A DNA stretch of 64,000 nt from Candidatus Gastranaerophilales bacterium (GTDB lineage: Bacteria; Cyanobacteriota; Vampirovibrionia; Gastranaerophilales; Gastranaerophilaceae). The stretch covers positions 124,001 through 188,000 of the forward strand of contig CALUYO010000002.1 in NCBI GenBank assembly GCA_944325005.1. Reading direction: 5' to 3'. Every line of letters begins with the position of its first letter. Position 1 is the first letter of the stretch. The position numbers were made by a program, and so were the translations under genes. Shown here piece after piece: positions 1-7,048 of the stretch. A model generated the notes under the pieces. The model worked only from the letters and a program-made list of their open reading frames with translations, was not told the origin of the DNA and ran no database searches.

Positions 1-717
1 TGTAAAATCATAAACAACAGGCATTGTTTGCCATATTCCATCCTTAGTATTTCCTATTTTTTCTTTTACCAGCAATTTTGTACCGTCTGTAGAAAAATCA
101 ACAGGAGTCAAAGTTCTGAAAGTATAGTAATTATCATTTGTTTTATCTGTTGATAAAATCGGTTCGGACATCCTGTGAATGGTATTTGCAGTCAAAATTT
201 TATCCATATTTGACTTTGCATCTTCAAGATTAATTACAAACAAATCACAGGCAGTTGAACCACTGTTAGGATAATAGTAGACAGCAGGATAAACAAGCTT
301 TGTAAAATCAGGAGAAACAATCCCCTGTGCATTCTGCTGACGTTTTTCATAAAATGTCTTAGTAAGATTAATTTCAGGACTACCGGGAGGATTATTATAT
401 CTGACAATCTTATATGCGGGCTGGGGAACATAAACCATATCCGCAGGTGTTGGGATTTTGGGAATATCAACTTCTTCTGTCATTCTGTCTTTTGGAGCCG
501 ATAAAAGTTCATATTCTTCAACAGTCATATACCCCGATGGCTTTCTGTCCAATTTAGCGCGTTTAAATTTTTCTTTTTCTTCTTGCTTATTAACATTATG
601 GATATACTTTGCCTCTTTTTTAGTCATATCCTTATCGAAACTGGGAAGCGGTATTTCATCACCCCACTGTATATATGCACAAAAAGCCGCTGCAATCCCG
701 AGAAGCGCATAAATCAT
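1..717 (-). CDS. Secreted or anchored beta-propeller-like protein, 3' end cut by window edge
   Basis: The frame stays open from an ATG at 717 to the left edge (239 codons), so the C-terminus lies outside the window. The protein begins with a hydrophobic stretch (MIYALLGIAAAFCAYIQWG) that reads as a signal peptide or anchor. A charged Lys/Glu-rich region follows, then a Pro-rich segment. Near the left edge the segment VDFSTDGTKLLV resembles the blades of WD40-like/TolB-type propellers (PD40). The ATG directly follows the TAG stop of the response regulator gene, so it is very probably co-transcribed and translationally coupled with the two-component pair. It might be a periplasmic partner or output of that system; this is inference, and no precise family is recognised. 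Confidence 0.7.
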   Translation of the reverse strand, partial: MIYALLGIAAAFCAYIQWGDEIPLPSFDKDMTKKEAKYIHNVNKQEEKEKFKRAKLDRKPSGYMTVEEYELLSAPKDRMTEEVDIPKIPTPADMVYVPQPAYKIVRYNNPPGSPEINLTKTFYEKRQQNAQGIVSPDFTKLVYPAVYYYPNSGSTACDLFVINLEDAKSNMDKILTANTIHRMSEPILSTDKTNDNYYTFRTLTPVDFSTDGTKLLVKEKIGNTKDGIWQTMPVVYDFT

Positions 718-1392
718 CTATACCAGTCCTTCTTTCATAGCCATAGAAATTGCTTTTGAACGGGTATTTACATAAAGTTTTTGCAAAATACTGTGAACAT
801 GAGTTTTTGTAGTAGAAATAGTAATAACAAGTTTTTCGGCAATCTGCGGGTTAGTTAACCCGTCCACAATTAGTGCAAGAACTTCCATTTCGCGCTCTGT
901 GAGACCATAAAGATTTTTACCAAGTTTGTAATTTATTTCTCCGCGTCTCTCAGTGGAAGAAGAACCGCGTCTTATATTTGTAAGAACGACCTTTGCAATT
1001 GCAGGATCAAGCCATCCTGCGCCTTCAGAAACAGCAATAACTGCAGAAACAGTCTGCTCCGAAGTAGCACCCTTGGTAATATAACCGTCAGCGCCGGCCT
1101 GAAAAGAATCAAAAATATCATCTTCACTCTCACGAGAAGTGTACATTAAAACTTTAATCTTTGAATTTGACATTTTAATTCTTTTTGTAGCTTCAATGCC
1201 GTCAATTGTAGGAAGCCCTATATCCATGACAACTACATCAGGTAAAATTTCAAGAGCCTTATCAACACCTTCCTGACCATCAGCGCACATCCCGGCAATT
1301 TCTATACTCGGGTTATTTCCAAGTATAACCGAAAGCCCCATACGAGCCATATCATGATCTTCTACTATAAGAACCCTGATATTTTTAGCCAT
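718..1392 (-). CDS. NarL/FixJ-family response regulator
   Basis: A 224-residue response regulator. The receiver domain (about 5-120) has the acidic pair in VLIVEDHD, the phosphoacceptor Asp57 in VVMDIGLP, Thr in MYTSRE and Lys in GYITKG. The C-terminal LuxR/NarL helix-turn-helix (about 155-220) begins LTEREMEVLALIVDGLTN and should bind DNA. I place the start at the ATG at 1392 (MAKNIRVL) rather than further upstream, because it overlaps the end of the kinase gene by 8 nt and gives the normal family length. It is co-transcribed with the kinase upstream and the propeller-like gene downstream. The target genes are unknown. Confidence 0.93.
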   Translation of the reverse strand: MAKNIRVLIVEDHDMARMGLSVILGNNPSIEIAGMCADGQEGVDKALEILPDVVVMDIGLPTIDGIEATKRIKMSNSKIKVLMYTSRESEDDIFDSFQAGADGYITKGATSEQTVSAVIAVSEGAGWLDPAIAKVVLTNIRRGSSSTERRGEINYKLGKNLYGLTEREMEVLALIVDGLTNPQIAEKLVITISTTKTHVHSILQKLYVNTRSKAISMAMKEGLV

Positions 1393-2986
1393 TTGAAACC
1401 TGTCTTTCTTTAATTTTTGTATCTGTAACCACATCAGTAAGCAGGAATGAAAATTCACTGCCTTTATCAACCTTGCTGTCTACCCAAATTTTTCCGTTAT
1501 GAGCTTCAATAATTTGTCTGGAAAGGTATAAACCAAGTCCAGTACCGGTTGAACGTTTTCTTGCAGTACCCTGTGAAAACCTTTTAAATAGATTAGGAAT
1601 ATCTGATTGCGGTATGCCGTTACCGTTATCCGTTACAGAAAAAATAAAATCTCCGCTTTGAGCCTTGGCAAGGACTTTAATCTCTCCGCCCTTGTTTGTA
1701 TAATTAAGAGCATTTCCGCAAAGATTAATGATAACCCGTTTAATTTCAGCCCTATCCGCATAAATATGAAGATTATCCGGAAGTTCTAATATTACATCAA
1801 ATTTAAGATTTTTCTTTGCCGCAAGAGGTTTTAATTCGGTATAACACTGCTCTACTAAATCTTTAACAGAAAAAGCAGTCTTACAAAGATTTAATTTACC
1901 GCTTTCAAATCTATAAACTTCAAGCAAAGCATTAACAAGTCCAAGTAAATCTTCGTTACTTTGAAGCATCGTGGATAAAAGAACTTTTTGCTTGTCATCA
2001 AGCTCTCCTATTGCTCCGTCAAGGAAAAATTTTAAAGTTTGAATTGCCGCAAGAAGAGGTGTTCTCATATCATGCGTAAGAGTAGCAATAAAATCATCTC
2101 TTAACCGTTCGGTTTCTTTTTGCACACTTACATCTCTTATAACTCCGACGAATTTATCGAATTTATTATCATCTCCGGAAATTGCAGCCAAGCTTATTTC
2201 TACAGGAGTATGAATACCGCTTAAGGCATTAATTATAAAATAATCCCTTAATAAAATTTCAGAATTTTCTTCACCGAGGCCAAAGATCTCACCGGATTTA
2301 TTATACTTTGAAGAATTAAACTCTTTGACATTAGAATAAGCAATCTCCTGAAATTTCTTTTTGCATAAAGTTCCGGCAGAAAGTCCCGTCATATTTTCAC
2401 AGGCCGGATTAACCTGTTCAATGTGTCCTTCACCATCAACTATAATTATACCATCCGCACAATAATTAATAATTCCAGAAAGTTTTTTATTTGCCTCACA
2501 GAGATCTGCTGTACGCTCTGCCACTATTTTTTCCAGATTGGCAGAATAATCTTGAAGTTTCATTTTAGCATTTTCAAGTTCATTAATTTTGAATCTTAAG
2601 TTCTCCAGGAGATGACTTCTTTCAATTCCGTTTTTAATGTTTAGAATAAGATCATCATTATCCCATGGCTTTTCAATATATTTATATAAACCAATTTCAT
2701 TAATTGCTTTAATGGCATTTTCTTTATCAGCATAGCCTGTCAATAGAATCATACTTACTTCAGGGTAAAGCCTTTTTGCTTCTCTGAGAAATTCAAGACC
2801 GTTCATTTCAGGCATAATAAAATCTGAGATAATCAAATCAGGCATATTGTCTTTTATAAATACTAATGCCTCACACGGACTGTTAAATAAATGTATATCA
2901 GAGTAACCCTCAACTTTAAACAAAGTTTTGAAAGCCGAGGTAACCATTTTTTCATCATCAACTACTACAATTTTACCGGTATTCAT
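1385..2986 (-). CDS. Hybrid histidine kinase (REC-PAS-HisKA-HATPase)
   Basis: A 533-residue cytosolic kinase with no membrane segments. In order: an N-terminal receiver domain (about 4-120, phosphoacceptor Asp55 in LIISDFIMPE, Lys in YIEKPW), a coiled coil (about 120-168), a PAS domain (about 170-290), HisKA with His305 in LTHDMRTP, and HATPase_c (about 405-515) with N box NLCGNALNY, G1 DNGNGI and G2 GTGLGLYLS. The receiver-first layout is typical of kinases that take phosphate from another relay or are regulated through their own receiver. The next gene is a NarL-type regulator overlapping by 8 nt, its likely partner. No Shine-Dalgarno precedes the ATG; a promoter -10 box lies 7 nt upstream. 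Confidence 0.93.
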   Translation of the reverse strand: MNTGKIVVVDDEKMVTSAFKTLFKVEGYSDIHLFNSPCEALVFIKDNMPDLIISDFIMPEMNGLEFLREAKRLYPEVSMILLTGYADKENAIKAINEIGLYKYIEKPWDNDDLILNIKNGIERSHLLENLRFKINELENAKMKLQDYSANLEKIVAERTADLCEANKKLSGIINYCADGIIIVDGEGHIEQVNPACENMTGLSAGTLCKKKFQEIAYSNVKEFNSSKYNKSGEIFGLGEENSEILLRDYFIINALSGIHTPVEISLAAISGDDNKFDKFVGVIRDVSVQKETERLRDDFIATLTHDMRTPLLAAIQTLKFFLDGAIGELDDKQKVLLSTMLQSNEDLLGLVNALLEVYRFESGKLNLCKTAFSVKDLVEQCYTELKPLAAKKNLKFDVILELPDNLHIYADRAEIKRVIINLCGNALNYTNKGGEIKVLAKAQSGDFIFSVTDNGNGIPQSDIPNLFKRFSQGTARKRSTGTGLGLYLSRQIIEAHNGKIWVDSKVDKGSEFSFLLTDVVTDTKIKERQVSNG

Positions 2987-2993
2987 ACTTAAT

Positions 2994-3022
2994 ATAATAA
3001 GCTATTTTAATTTACTGGACAA
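2994..3022 (-). promoter_or_regulatory. Sigma70 promoter of the two-component operon, probably leaderless
   Basis: On the minus strand TTGTCC (3022-3017) is followed by a 17-nt spacer and TATTAT (2999-2994). Only 7 nt (ATTAAGT) separate the -10 box from the kinase ATG at 2986, so transcription should start at or within a base or two of the start codon. Confidence 0.55.
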
Positions 3023-3042
3023 ATTCATTACAAAATCGCAAT

Positions 3043-3073
3043 AATTAAGGGGAAATAATTTTCCCCCTTAATT
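3043..3073 (-). terminator. Hairpin after the ferritin gene
   Basis: Inverted repeat AATTAAGGGG (3043-3052) / CCCCTTAATT (3064-3073), a 10-bp stem directly after the ferritin stop codon. On the minus strand a T-containing tail follows. It probably ends the superoxide reductase-ferritin transcript and insulates the two-component promoter just beyond. Confidence 0.6.
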
Positions 3074-3583
3074 CTACTTATAAGTATGAGCTTTATACTC
3101 TCTTTTACCTAGATCTTGATCAAGGTGGTATAACGAAGCTTTGTCGTCACCGAACATTTTTAGCTTTGTAATTACATCTCTGGCATTAGCTTCTTCTTCG
3201 ACCTGCTCTGAGATATACCAATTTATAAAATGACGTGTTGCAAGATCACACTCATCCTCACTCATAGAAGCTACACAATTAATGCTTTCAGTAACAAATT
3301 TTTCATGCTCAAGAATTTTTTCAAAAACCTGTAATGGATTATGAAATTCTCTATCAGGAGAATTTATTTGTTCCAGATTTACAGTACCGTCACGTTCTAT
3401 AATATAATCAAATAAAATCATACCATGATCGACTTCTTCTCTTGCCTGTACTTTTGTCCAATTCGAAAAGCCATACAGGCCAATTTCGTCAAAAAAAGCA
3501 GACATAGCAAGATATAAATAAGCTGAATAAAATTCTTTATTAATTTGTGAATTAAGAACATTTTGAACCTTTTCGTTAATCAC
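3074..3583 (-). CDS. ftnA: Bacterial non-heme ferritin
   Basis: A 169-residue four-helix ferritin that oxidises Fe(II) and stores iron as a ferric mineral in a 24-mer. With the start chosen here the ferroxidase ligands fall on E. coli FtnA numbering: Glu17, Tyr24, Glu50, His53, Glu94, Gln127 and Glu130. The start is a GTG at 3583, preceded by GGGAGG at 5-6 nt and overlapping the stop of the superoxide reductase gene (GTGATTAA). An upstream in-frame extension would lie inside that gene and is rejected. Pairing with superoxide reductase points to handling of iron and reactive oxygen in an anaerobe; FtnA can use the peroxide that the reductase produces. Confidence 0.95.
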   Translation of the reverse strand: MINEKVQNVLNSQINKEFYSAYLYLAMSAFFDEIGLYGFSNWTKVQAREEVDHGMILFDYIIERDGTVNLEQINSPDREFHNPLQVFEKILEHEKFVTESINCVASMSEDECDLATRHFINWYISEQVEEEANARDVITKLKMFGDDKASLYHLDQDLGKREYKAHTYK

Positions 3584-3968
3584 TTTTACCCTCCCACAAT
3601 CCGTGCAAACTACAAAATTCTCTTGCAAGAGTTTTTCCTAACTTTTGTTCAAGAATCATTTTTGGCTCTTCACCCGGATGTAAATATTGTAACTGTACAT
3701 GATTTTTATCTTCGGAAATTGTTTCAATAAACATGATATAGTGGTCGTCGTTCATAGGATGAAGAACTTCTCCAACGCGGACTTCAGTTTTGTCATTATT
3801 AAGTTTAACAAATACCGGAATATGTTTTTCTAACATTGCCTCTTCCGCATTTTTACCCTCAAGTTTATTCATTGGCTGGCCGCAGCATACAAGTTCACCA
3901 TCTCCAGACAGAATTACTTCAACAAGATTTCCACAGATGTCACATCTATATAAATCTAATCGTTCCAT
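3576..3968 (-). CDS. dfx: Superoxide reductase (desulfoferrodoxin, two-iron type)
   Basis: A 130-residue desulfoferrodoxin that reduces superoxide to hydrogen peroxide without releasing oxygen, as in anaerobes. The N-terminal desulforedoxin centre has Cys9, Cys12, Cys28 and Cys29. The catalytic centre shows Glu47-Lys48-His49, His70, His76, Cys119 and His122. I chose ATG 3968 because AAAGGAG lies just before it; an in-frame TTG at 3983 would place that site inside the gene. It is first in a two-gene operon with ferritin. No rubredoxin or rubrerythrin electron donor gene is in the window. Confidence 0.95.
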   Translation of the reverse strand: MERLDLYRCDICGNLVEVILSGDGELVCCGQPMNKLEGKNAEEAMLEKHIPVFVKLNNDKTEVRVGEVLHPMNDDHYIMFIETISEDKNHVQLQYLHPGEEPKMILEQKLGKTLAREFCSLHGLWEGKSD

Positions 3969-4069
3969 TATTTCTCCTTTCAATTTATTATTTCGTTTAA
4001 AGAATAATTTTTACATTAACCAAACGGCTATAAAATTATTCTAGAAATTAAGAGAATAATTTATGTTTG

Positions 4070-4078
4070 TGTTATACT
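4070..4078 (+). promoter_or_regulatory. Extended -10 promoter of the SRP RNA
   Basis: TGT-TATACT (TG at 4070-4071, hexamer 4073-4078) ends about 7 nt before the start of the SRP RNA helix near 4085. No good -35 is visible, which an extended -10 can tolerate. Confidence 0.5.
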
Positions 4079-4084
4079 ATATTC

Positions 4085-4345
4085 AGCCGTGCTCCACGGG
4101 GAATTGCAATCCCTTGACCCGAAGTTAATGCGGGGTGCAGAGCCTGTTGTGAGGGTTCGGAAAATAACTTTGATAAATATACTGTTGTTGACGTTTAAGG
4201 TCATGACGGCGTAAGCTGCCGAACCGTGTCAGGATGGAAACATAGCAGCACTAAGGTAATCCTTACGGGTGTCGTGTCAGTAAAAAGAGATAGTGTATTT
4301 AAAAATTTTATTTAACGGATTCGATAGACAGTGGCACGGTTTTTT
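4085..4345 (+). ncRNA. ffs: Signal recognition particle RNA, large bacterial type with Alu domain
   Basis: The conserved domain IV core is clear: GUCAGG, an AUGGAAACAU loop containing GGAA, then AGCAGC (about 4227-4252), the Ffh-binding site. The internal GUUGACGUUUAAGGUC resembles the matching part of the long Bacillus scRNA. The ends pair: GCCGUGCUCCAC near 4087 with GUGGCACGG at 4331-4339, followed directly by TTTTTT. The length of about 260 nt means the 5' (Alu-like) domain is present, unlike the 4.5S form of gammaproteobacteria. The exact ends are estimated from the terminal helix and T-run. Confidence 0.93.
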
Positions 4346-4377
4346 ATTAACAAGCGGGAGATTTCCCGCTTGTTAAT
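4346..4377. terminator. Bidirectional terminator between SRP RNA and prepilin gene
   Basis: A perfect inverted repeat with 14-bp arms (4346-4359 and 4364-4377; core AACAAGCGGGA/TCCCGCTTGTT) and a 4-nt GATT loop. It sits between the convergent SRP RNA and the prepilin gene, whose stop codon begins at 4378. T-runs lie on the SRP side. Confidence 0.75.
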
Positions 4378-5096
4378 TTAATAAGTCATCTCCCAGTTGT
4401 CGTTTAATATTTTCCCGAAGCACCCCCACCAGGCAGAGCCAGCAGAACCGCCCGAACAATAGCTTTCAAAGAGTTCATCCCTTTGTTCTTTTGTGAGAGG
4501 TGCTTTATAGGTTATTTCCGCATCACTATCATCAATTATACAGTTTTCATAAAGTCTTAATGCAAAAGTGTCTCGACCTATAATATTAGGTCCTTTGGGG
4601 CCATTAGTATCAACATACAACAACAAATTGCCCGCACTATTCGCTGAAATACTAAACGAAGCACCACTTGCAAGAATAAATTTATATTTTGTGCCACCGT
4701 CCTTAGAAAACAAGGCGCCGACACTTGCCCCCGTTAACCTCTTATATTCATCAGCAAAACAAGGAGAATAGTCTGTTCCACAGTCTGTTGAAATTTTAAA
4801 ATAAGTTTTTACCCAATTAGCAGCGGCATCTGTCGAAGTTAAGCCGGCCTCTTTTAAATTTATGGCATTCCTATCGTTGATATATTGAATTGCAGCTTGC
4901 TGTGTTTCATTATAAACTTTATGAAGCTGTGTAACATAGGTTTTACGCTGATGATTTTGCATCAAAGCAGGTACAGTCATCGCTGATACCACGCCGATTA
5001 TTCCTAAAGTTACAAGAACCTCTGCAAGCGTAAACGCCGGAGCTGAGCCTAAAGTACGCCCCCCCCCCGACGCTCCGAATTAAATAAATTTTTCAT
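4378..5096 (-). CDS. Type IV prepilin/pseudopilin, frameshifted at a G10 tract
   Basis: The downstream frame contains a classic prepilin N-terminus, GSAPA then FTLAEVLVTLGIIGVVSA, with the +1 Phe, Glu5 and hydrophobic helix of type IV pilins and type II pseudopilins. A Cys-containing globular domain of about 190 residues follows. No start codon exists in this frame; a TAA lies just upstream. A good start (ATG 5096, GGGAG upstream, consensus promoter) opens in another frame and stops within 15 codons. The two frames meet at a run of ten G (5068-5059 read on the minus strand). Eleven or eight G would give a continuous protein with a basic leader ending at the prepilin peptidase site. So it is either a phase-variable gene in the off state or a homopolymer error. 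A continuous frame is available only from 4992 downstream, which lacks the leader. Confidence 0.8.
5059..5068 (-). repeat. Homopolymer G10 (C10 on plus strand) in the prepilin leader
   Basis: Ten consecutive C on the plus strand, striking in such AT-rich DNA. It lies about 30 nt into the prepilin coding region, exactly where the reading frame breaks. Tracts like this slip during replication and act as on/off switches in known phase-variable surface genes. Confidence 0.85.
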
Positions 5097-5131
5097 GGTG
5101 TTTGCTCCCTTCCATATTAAGTAACATATAC

Positions 5132-5160
5132 AGTATAGCAAATTTTTTACAGAATATCAA
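5132..5160 (-). promoter_or_regulatory. Near-consensus sigma70 promoter of the prepilin gene
   Basis: TTGATA (5160-5155), a 17-nt spacer and TATACT (5137-5132) on the minus strand. They lie about 36 nt before the prepilin ATG at 5096, which has its own GGGAG site. An intact strong promoter argues against an old, decayed gene. Confidence 0.75.
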
Positions 5161-5162
5161 GC

Positions 5163-6116
5163 TTATTTCAGCTCAATATCCTTTATATATCGTGGTCTTG
5201 CCTTAACTTCCCTGAATACCTGTCCTACATACTCACCTATTAAGCCAAGACAGAAAAGTTGAATTCCCCCGAATACACACAACAAAATAATTGATGTTGC
5301 CCAGCCGTTAGGCGAGTTATGCCAGAATATTTTTTCAATGACAGTTTCAACTCCGACCAAAAAACCGAAAAGCGCCATAAAAAAACCAAGAACAGTAACA
5401 AACCGCAAAGGTACAACGCTGTACGAAGTTATACCGTTAAGAGCAAGCGCCATTAAAGACATAAAGTTAAATTTGGATTCACCTGCTAATCTAGGTTTTA
5501 CATCAAAGTTAACATAAGTTGTTTTTAGCCCTAATTCGTTAAAAAAGCCTCTTAAAAATAAATATTTTTCAGGATAGAGTTCCATAATATCAAGAGCTTT
5601 CTTACTTACAAGTCTGTAATCAGAGTGATTTGGAGGGATTTTAGCCCCCAGAATATTCATAGTTTTATAAAACATTAAAGCAGTAATTTTTTTGAAAAAA
5701 GAATCAGTTTTTCGGTCATTTCTTATACCAGAAACTATATCCGCACCCTTCATATATTCATCAATAAATTTTTCTATTGCGTTCTCATCCTGCTGTAAGT
5801 CAGCATCAATTGAAACAGCACAATCACAGCCTATATTTCTAACACCTTCCAGTCCGGCAGTTAGAGCTTTTTGATTTCCAAAGTTGCGAATAAACTTTAA
5901 AGCCTTAACCCGTCCATCTTTTTGATGTAATTTATTAATAATTTCCCATGTACCATCTGCAGAACCATCATCAACAAGATATAGATAACTATCCTTTTTT
6001 ATTTTATCTTTCTGAATAAGTAAATCTAACAGCTTTAAAAGAGTTTCAACGGTAGAGGTAATACATAATTCCTCATTGTAACATGGAACAATTATCGCTA
6101 AAGTTGGTTTATTCAT
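5163..6116 (-). CDS. Polyprenyl-phosphate glycosyltransferase, GT2 (GtrB/ArnC/DPM1-like)
   Basis: A 317-residue GT-A glycosyltransferase of family 2. The N-terminal catalytic domain (about 1-230) shows LAIIVPCYNEE, the nucleotide-binding VDDGSADGT and the DxD-type SIDADLQQ. Two hydrophobic helices at the C-terminus (about 235-300) are typical of GtrB and ArnC enzymes, which move a sugar onto undecaprenyl phosphate at the inner membrane. The start is ATG 6116, with GAGAGAG upstream; an in-frame TTG further out is less likely. It is transcribed divergently from a YdjC/ChbG deacetylase gene, and the two may act on the same lipid-linked or surface sugar, which is inference. Confidence 0.9.
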   Translation of the reverse strand: MNKPTLAIIVPCYNEELCITSTVETLLKLLDLLIQKDKIKKDSYLYLVDDGSADGTWEIINKLHQKDGRVKALKFIRNFGNQKALTAGLEGVRNIGCDCAVSIDADLQQDENAIEKFIDEYMKGADIVSGIRNDRKTDSFFKKITALMFYKTMNILGAKIPPNHSDYRLVSKKALDIMELYPEKYLFLRGFFNELGLKTTYVNFDVKPRLAGESKFNFMSLMALALNGITSYSVVPLRFVTVLGFFMALFGFLVGVETVIEKIFWHNSPNGWATSIILLCVFGGIQLFCLGLIGEYVGQVFREVKARPRYIKDIELK

Positions 6117-6133
6117 AATTTCTCTCTCACAAT

Positions 6134-6163
6134 TTGCAAAAACAGCCAATTTTATACTATAAT
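6134..6163 (+). promoter_or_regulatory. Probable promoter of the deacetylase-PLD pair
   Basis: TTGCAA (6134-6139), an 18-nt spacer and TATAAT (6158-6163) on the plus strand, giving a leader of about 27 nt before the ATG at 6197. Confidence 0.45.
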
Positions 6164-6196
6164 ATACATATTATTAAAGCAAGGATTTTTTATAAT

Positions 6197-7048
6197 ATGG
6201 TTAACAAAAAATTTATTTTAAATGCGGATGATTTTGGTATGTCTAAAGCTTTTAACAGAGCAGTATTAGATGGTTATCATAACGGCTTTTTAACAAGCGC
6301 AAGCCTTTGTGCTAACGGAAAGGCTTTTAATGCCGCAGTAAATGAAATTATACCTGAATGTCCAAATCTTGGCATAGGTGTACATCTTAATATTATTGAA
6401 GGGCGCTCTTTGACCAGAGCTCCGATGTTAACAAATAAACGCGGGAAATTTAATAACGGATTTTTAAAAATTCTTTTAATGTCAAATAATAGAGAGTATC
6501 TTAATCAAATAGAATTTGAATTCAGAACCCAGATAGAAACTGTTATGAATTACACAAAAGTCGACCATATTGATTCTCATGTCCACACACATGCTATCCC
6601 TAATTTATTTAAAATTACGGCAAAACTTGCAAAGGAATATAACATCCCATATATAAGAACCCAGCATGAAGAAATGTATTTCGTGCCGTCCATAAAAAAA
6701 CATCTTAATTTCAAATACCCGCCAAATATTCTTAAAATACTCTTATTAAACCATTTTACAAGAATTAACAAAAATATAGTTGCGGAATATGGATTAAAAA
6801 CGAATGATTATCTCCTTGGAGTAGGATATACCGGGCTTATGGACAGTATGACGGTTGAATTCGGACTAAAAATTCTTGAAGGCGACTGCACTGCAGAAGC
6901 GTTAATTCATCCCTGCCATTATGCAACATCTAACAATAACCAGCATTATAATGAATTTTTAATAACTCAGAATAAAGCACTCAAAGACAAGATATCAAGA
7001 CTTGGATTTGAAATAACTAATTATAAAAAAGAATATGCTCTTCAGTAG
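6197..7048 (+). CDS. YdjC/ChbG/HpnK-family carbohydrate deacetylase
   Basis: A 283-residue protein of the YdjC superfamily, metal-dependent deacetylases of N-acetylated sugars related to NodB/polysaccharide deacetylases. Visible motifs are NADDFGMS near the N-terminus (metal Asp pair), HIDSHVHTH in the middle (metal histidines) and HPCHYA near the C-terminus. Members include chitooligosaccharide deacetylase ChbG and the hopanoid enzyme HpnK, so the substrate cannot be fixed from sequence. No hopanoid or chitobiose genes are near. The start ATG 6197 (MVNKKFILNADDFG) has AAGGA upstream; the frame extends further 5' but overlaps the divergent gene region. The stop overlaps the next gene by 14 nt. 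Confidence 0.88.
   Translation: MVNKKFILNADDFGMSKAFNRAVLDGYHNGFLTSASLCANGKAFNAAVNEIIPECPNLGIGVHLNIIEGRSLTRAPMLTNKRGKFNNGFLKILLMSNNREYLNQIEFEFRTQIETVMNYTKVDHIDSHVHTHAIPNLFKITAKLAKEYNIPYIRTQHEEMYFVPSIKKHLNFKYPPNILKILLLNHFTRINKNIVAEYGLKTNDYLLGVGYTGLMDSMTVEFGLKILEGDCTAEALIHPCHYATSNNNQHYNEFLITQNKALKDKISRLGFEITNYKKEYALQ

Noticed and set aside
1393-1470. Longer start for the NarL-type regulator
   Set aside because: The extra 26 residues lie in the kinase gene and do not fit a receiver domain; ATG 1392 gives the family start.
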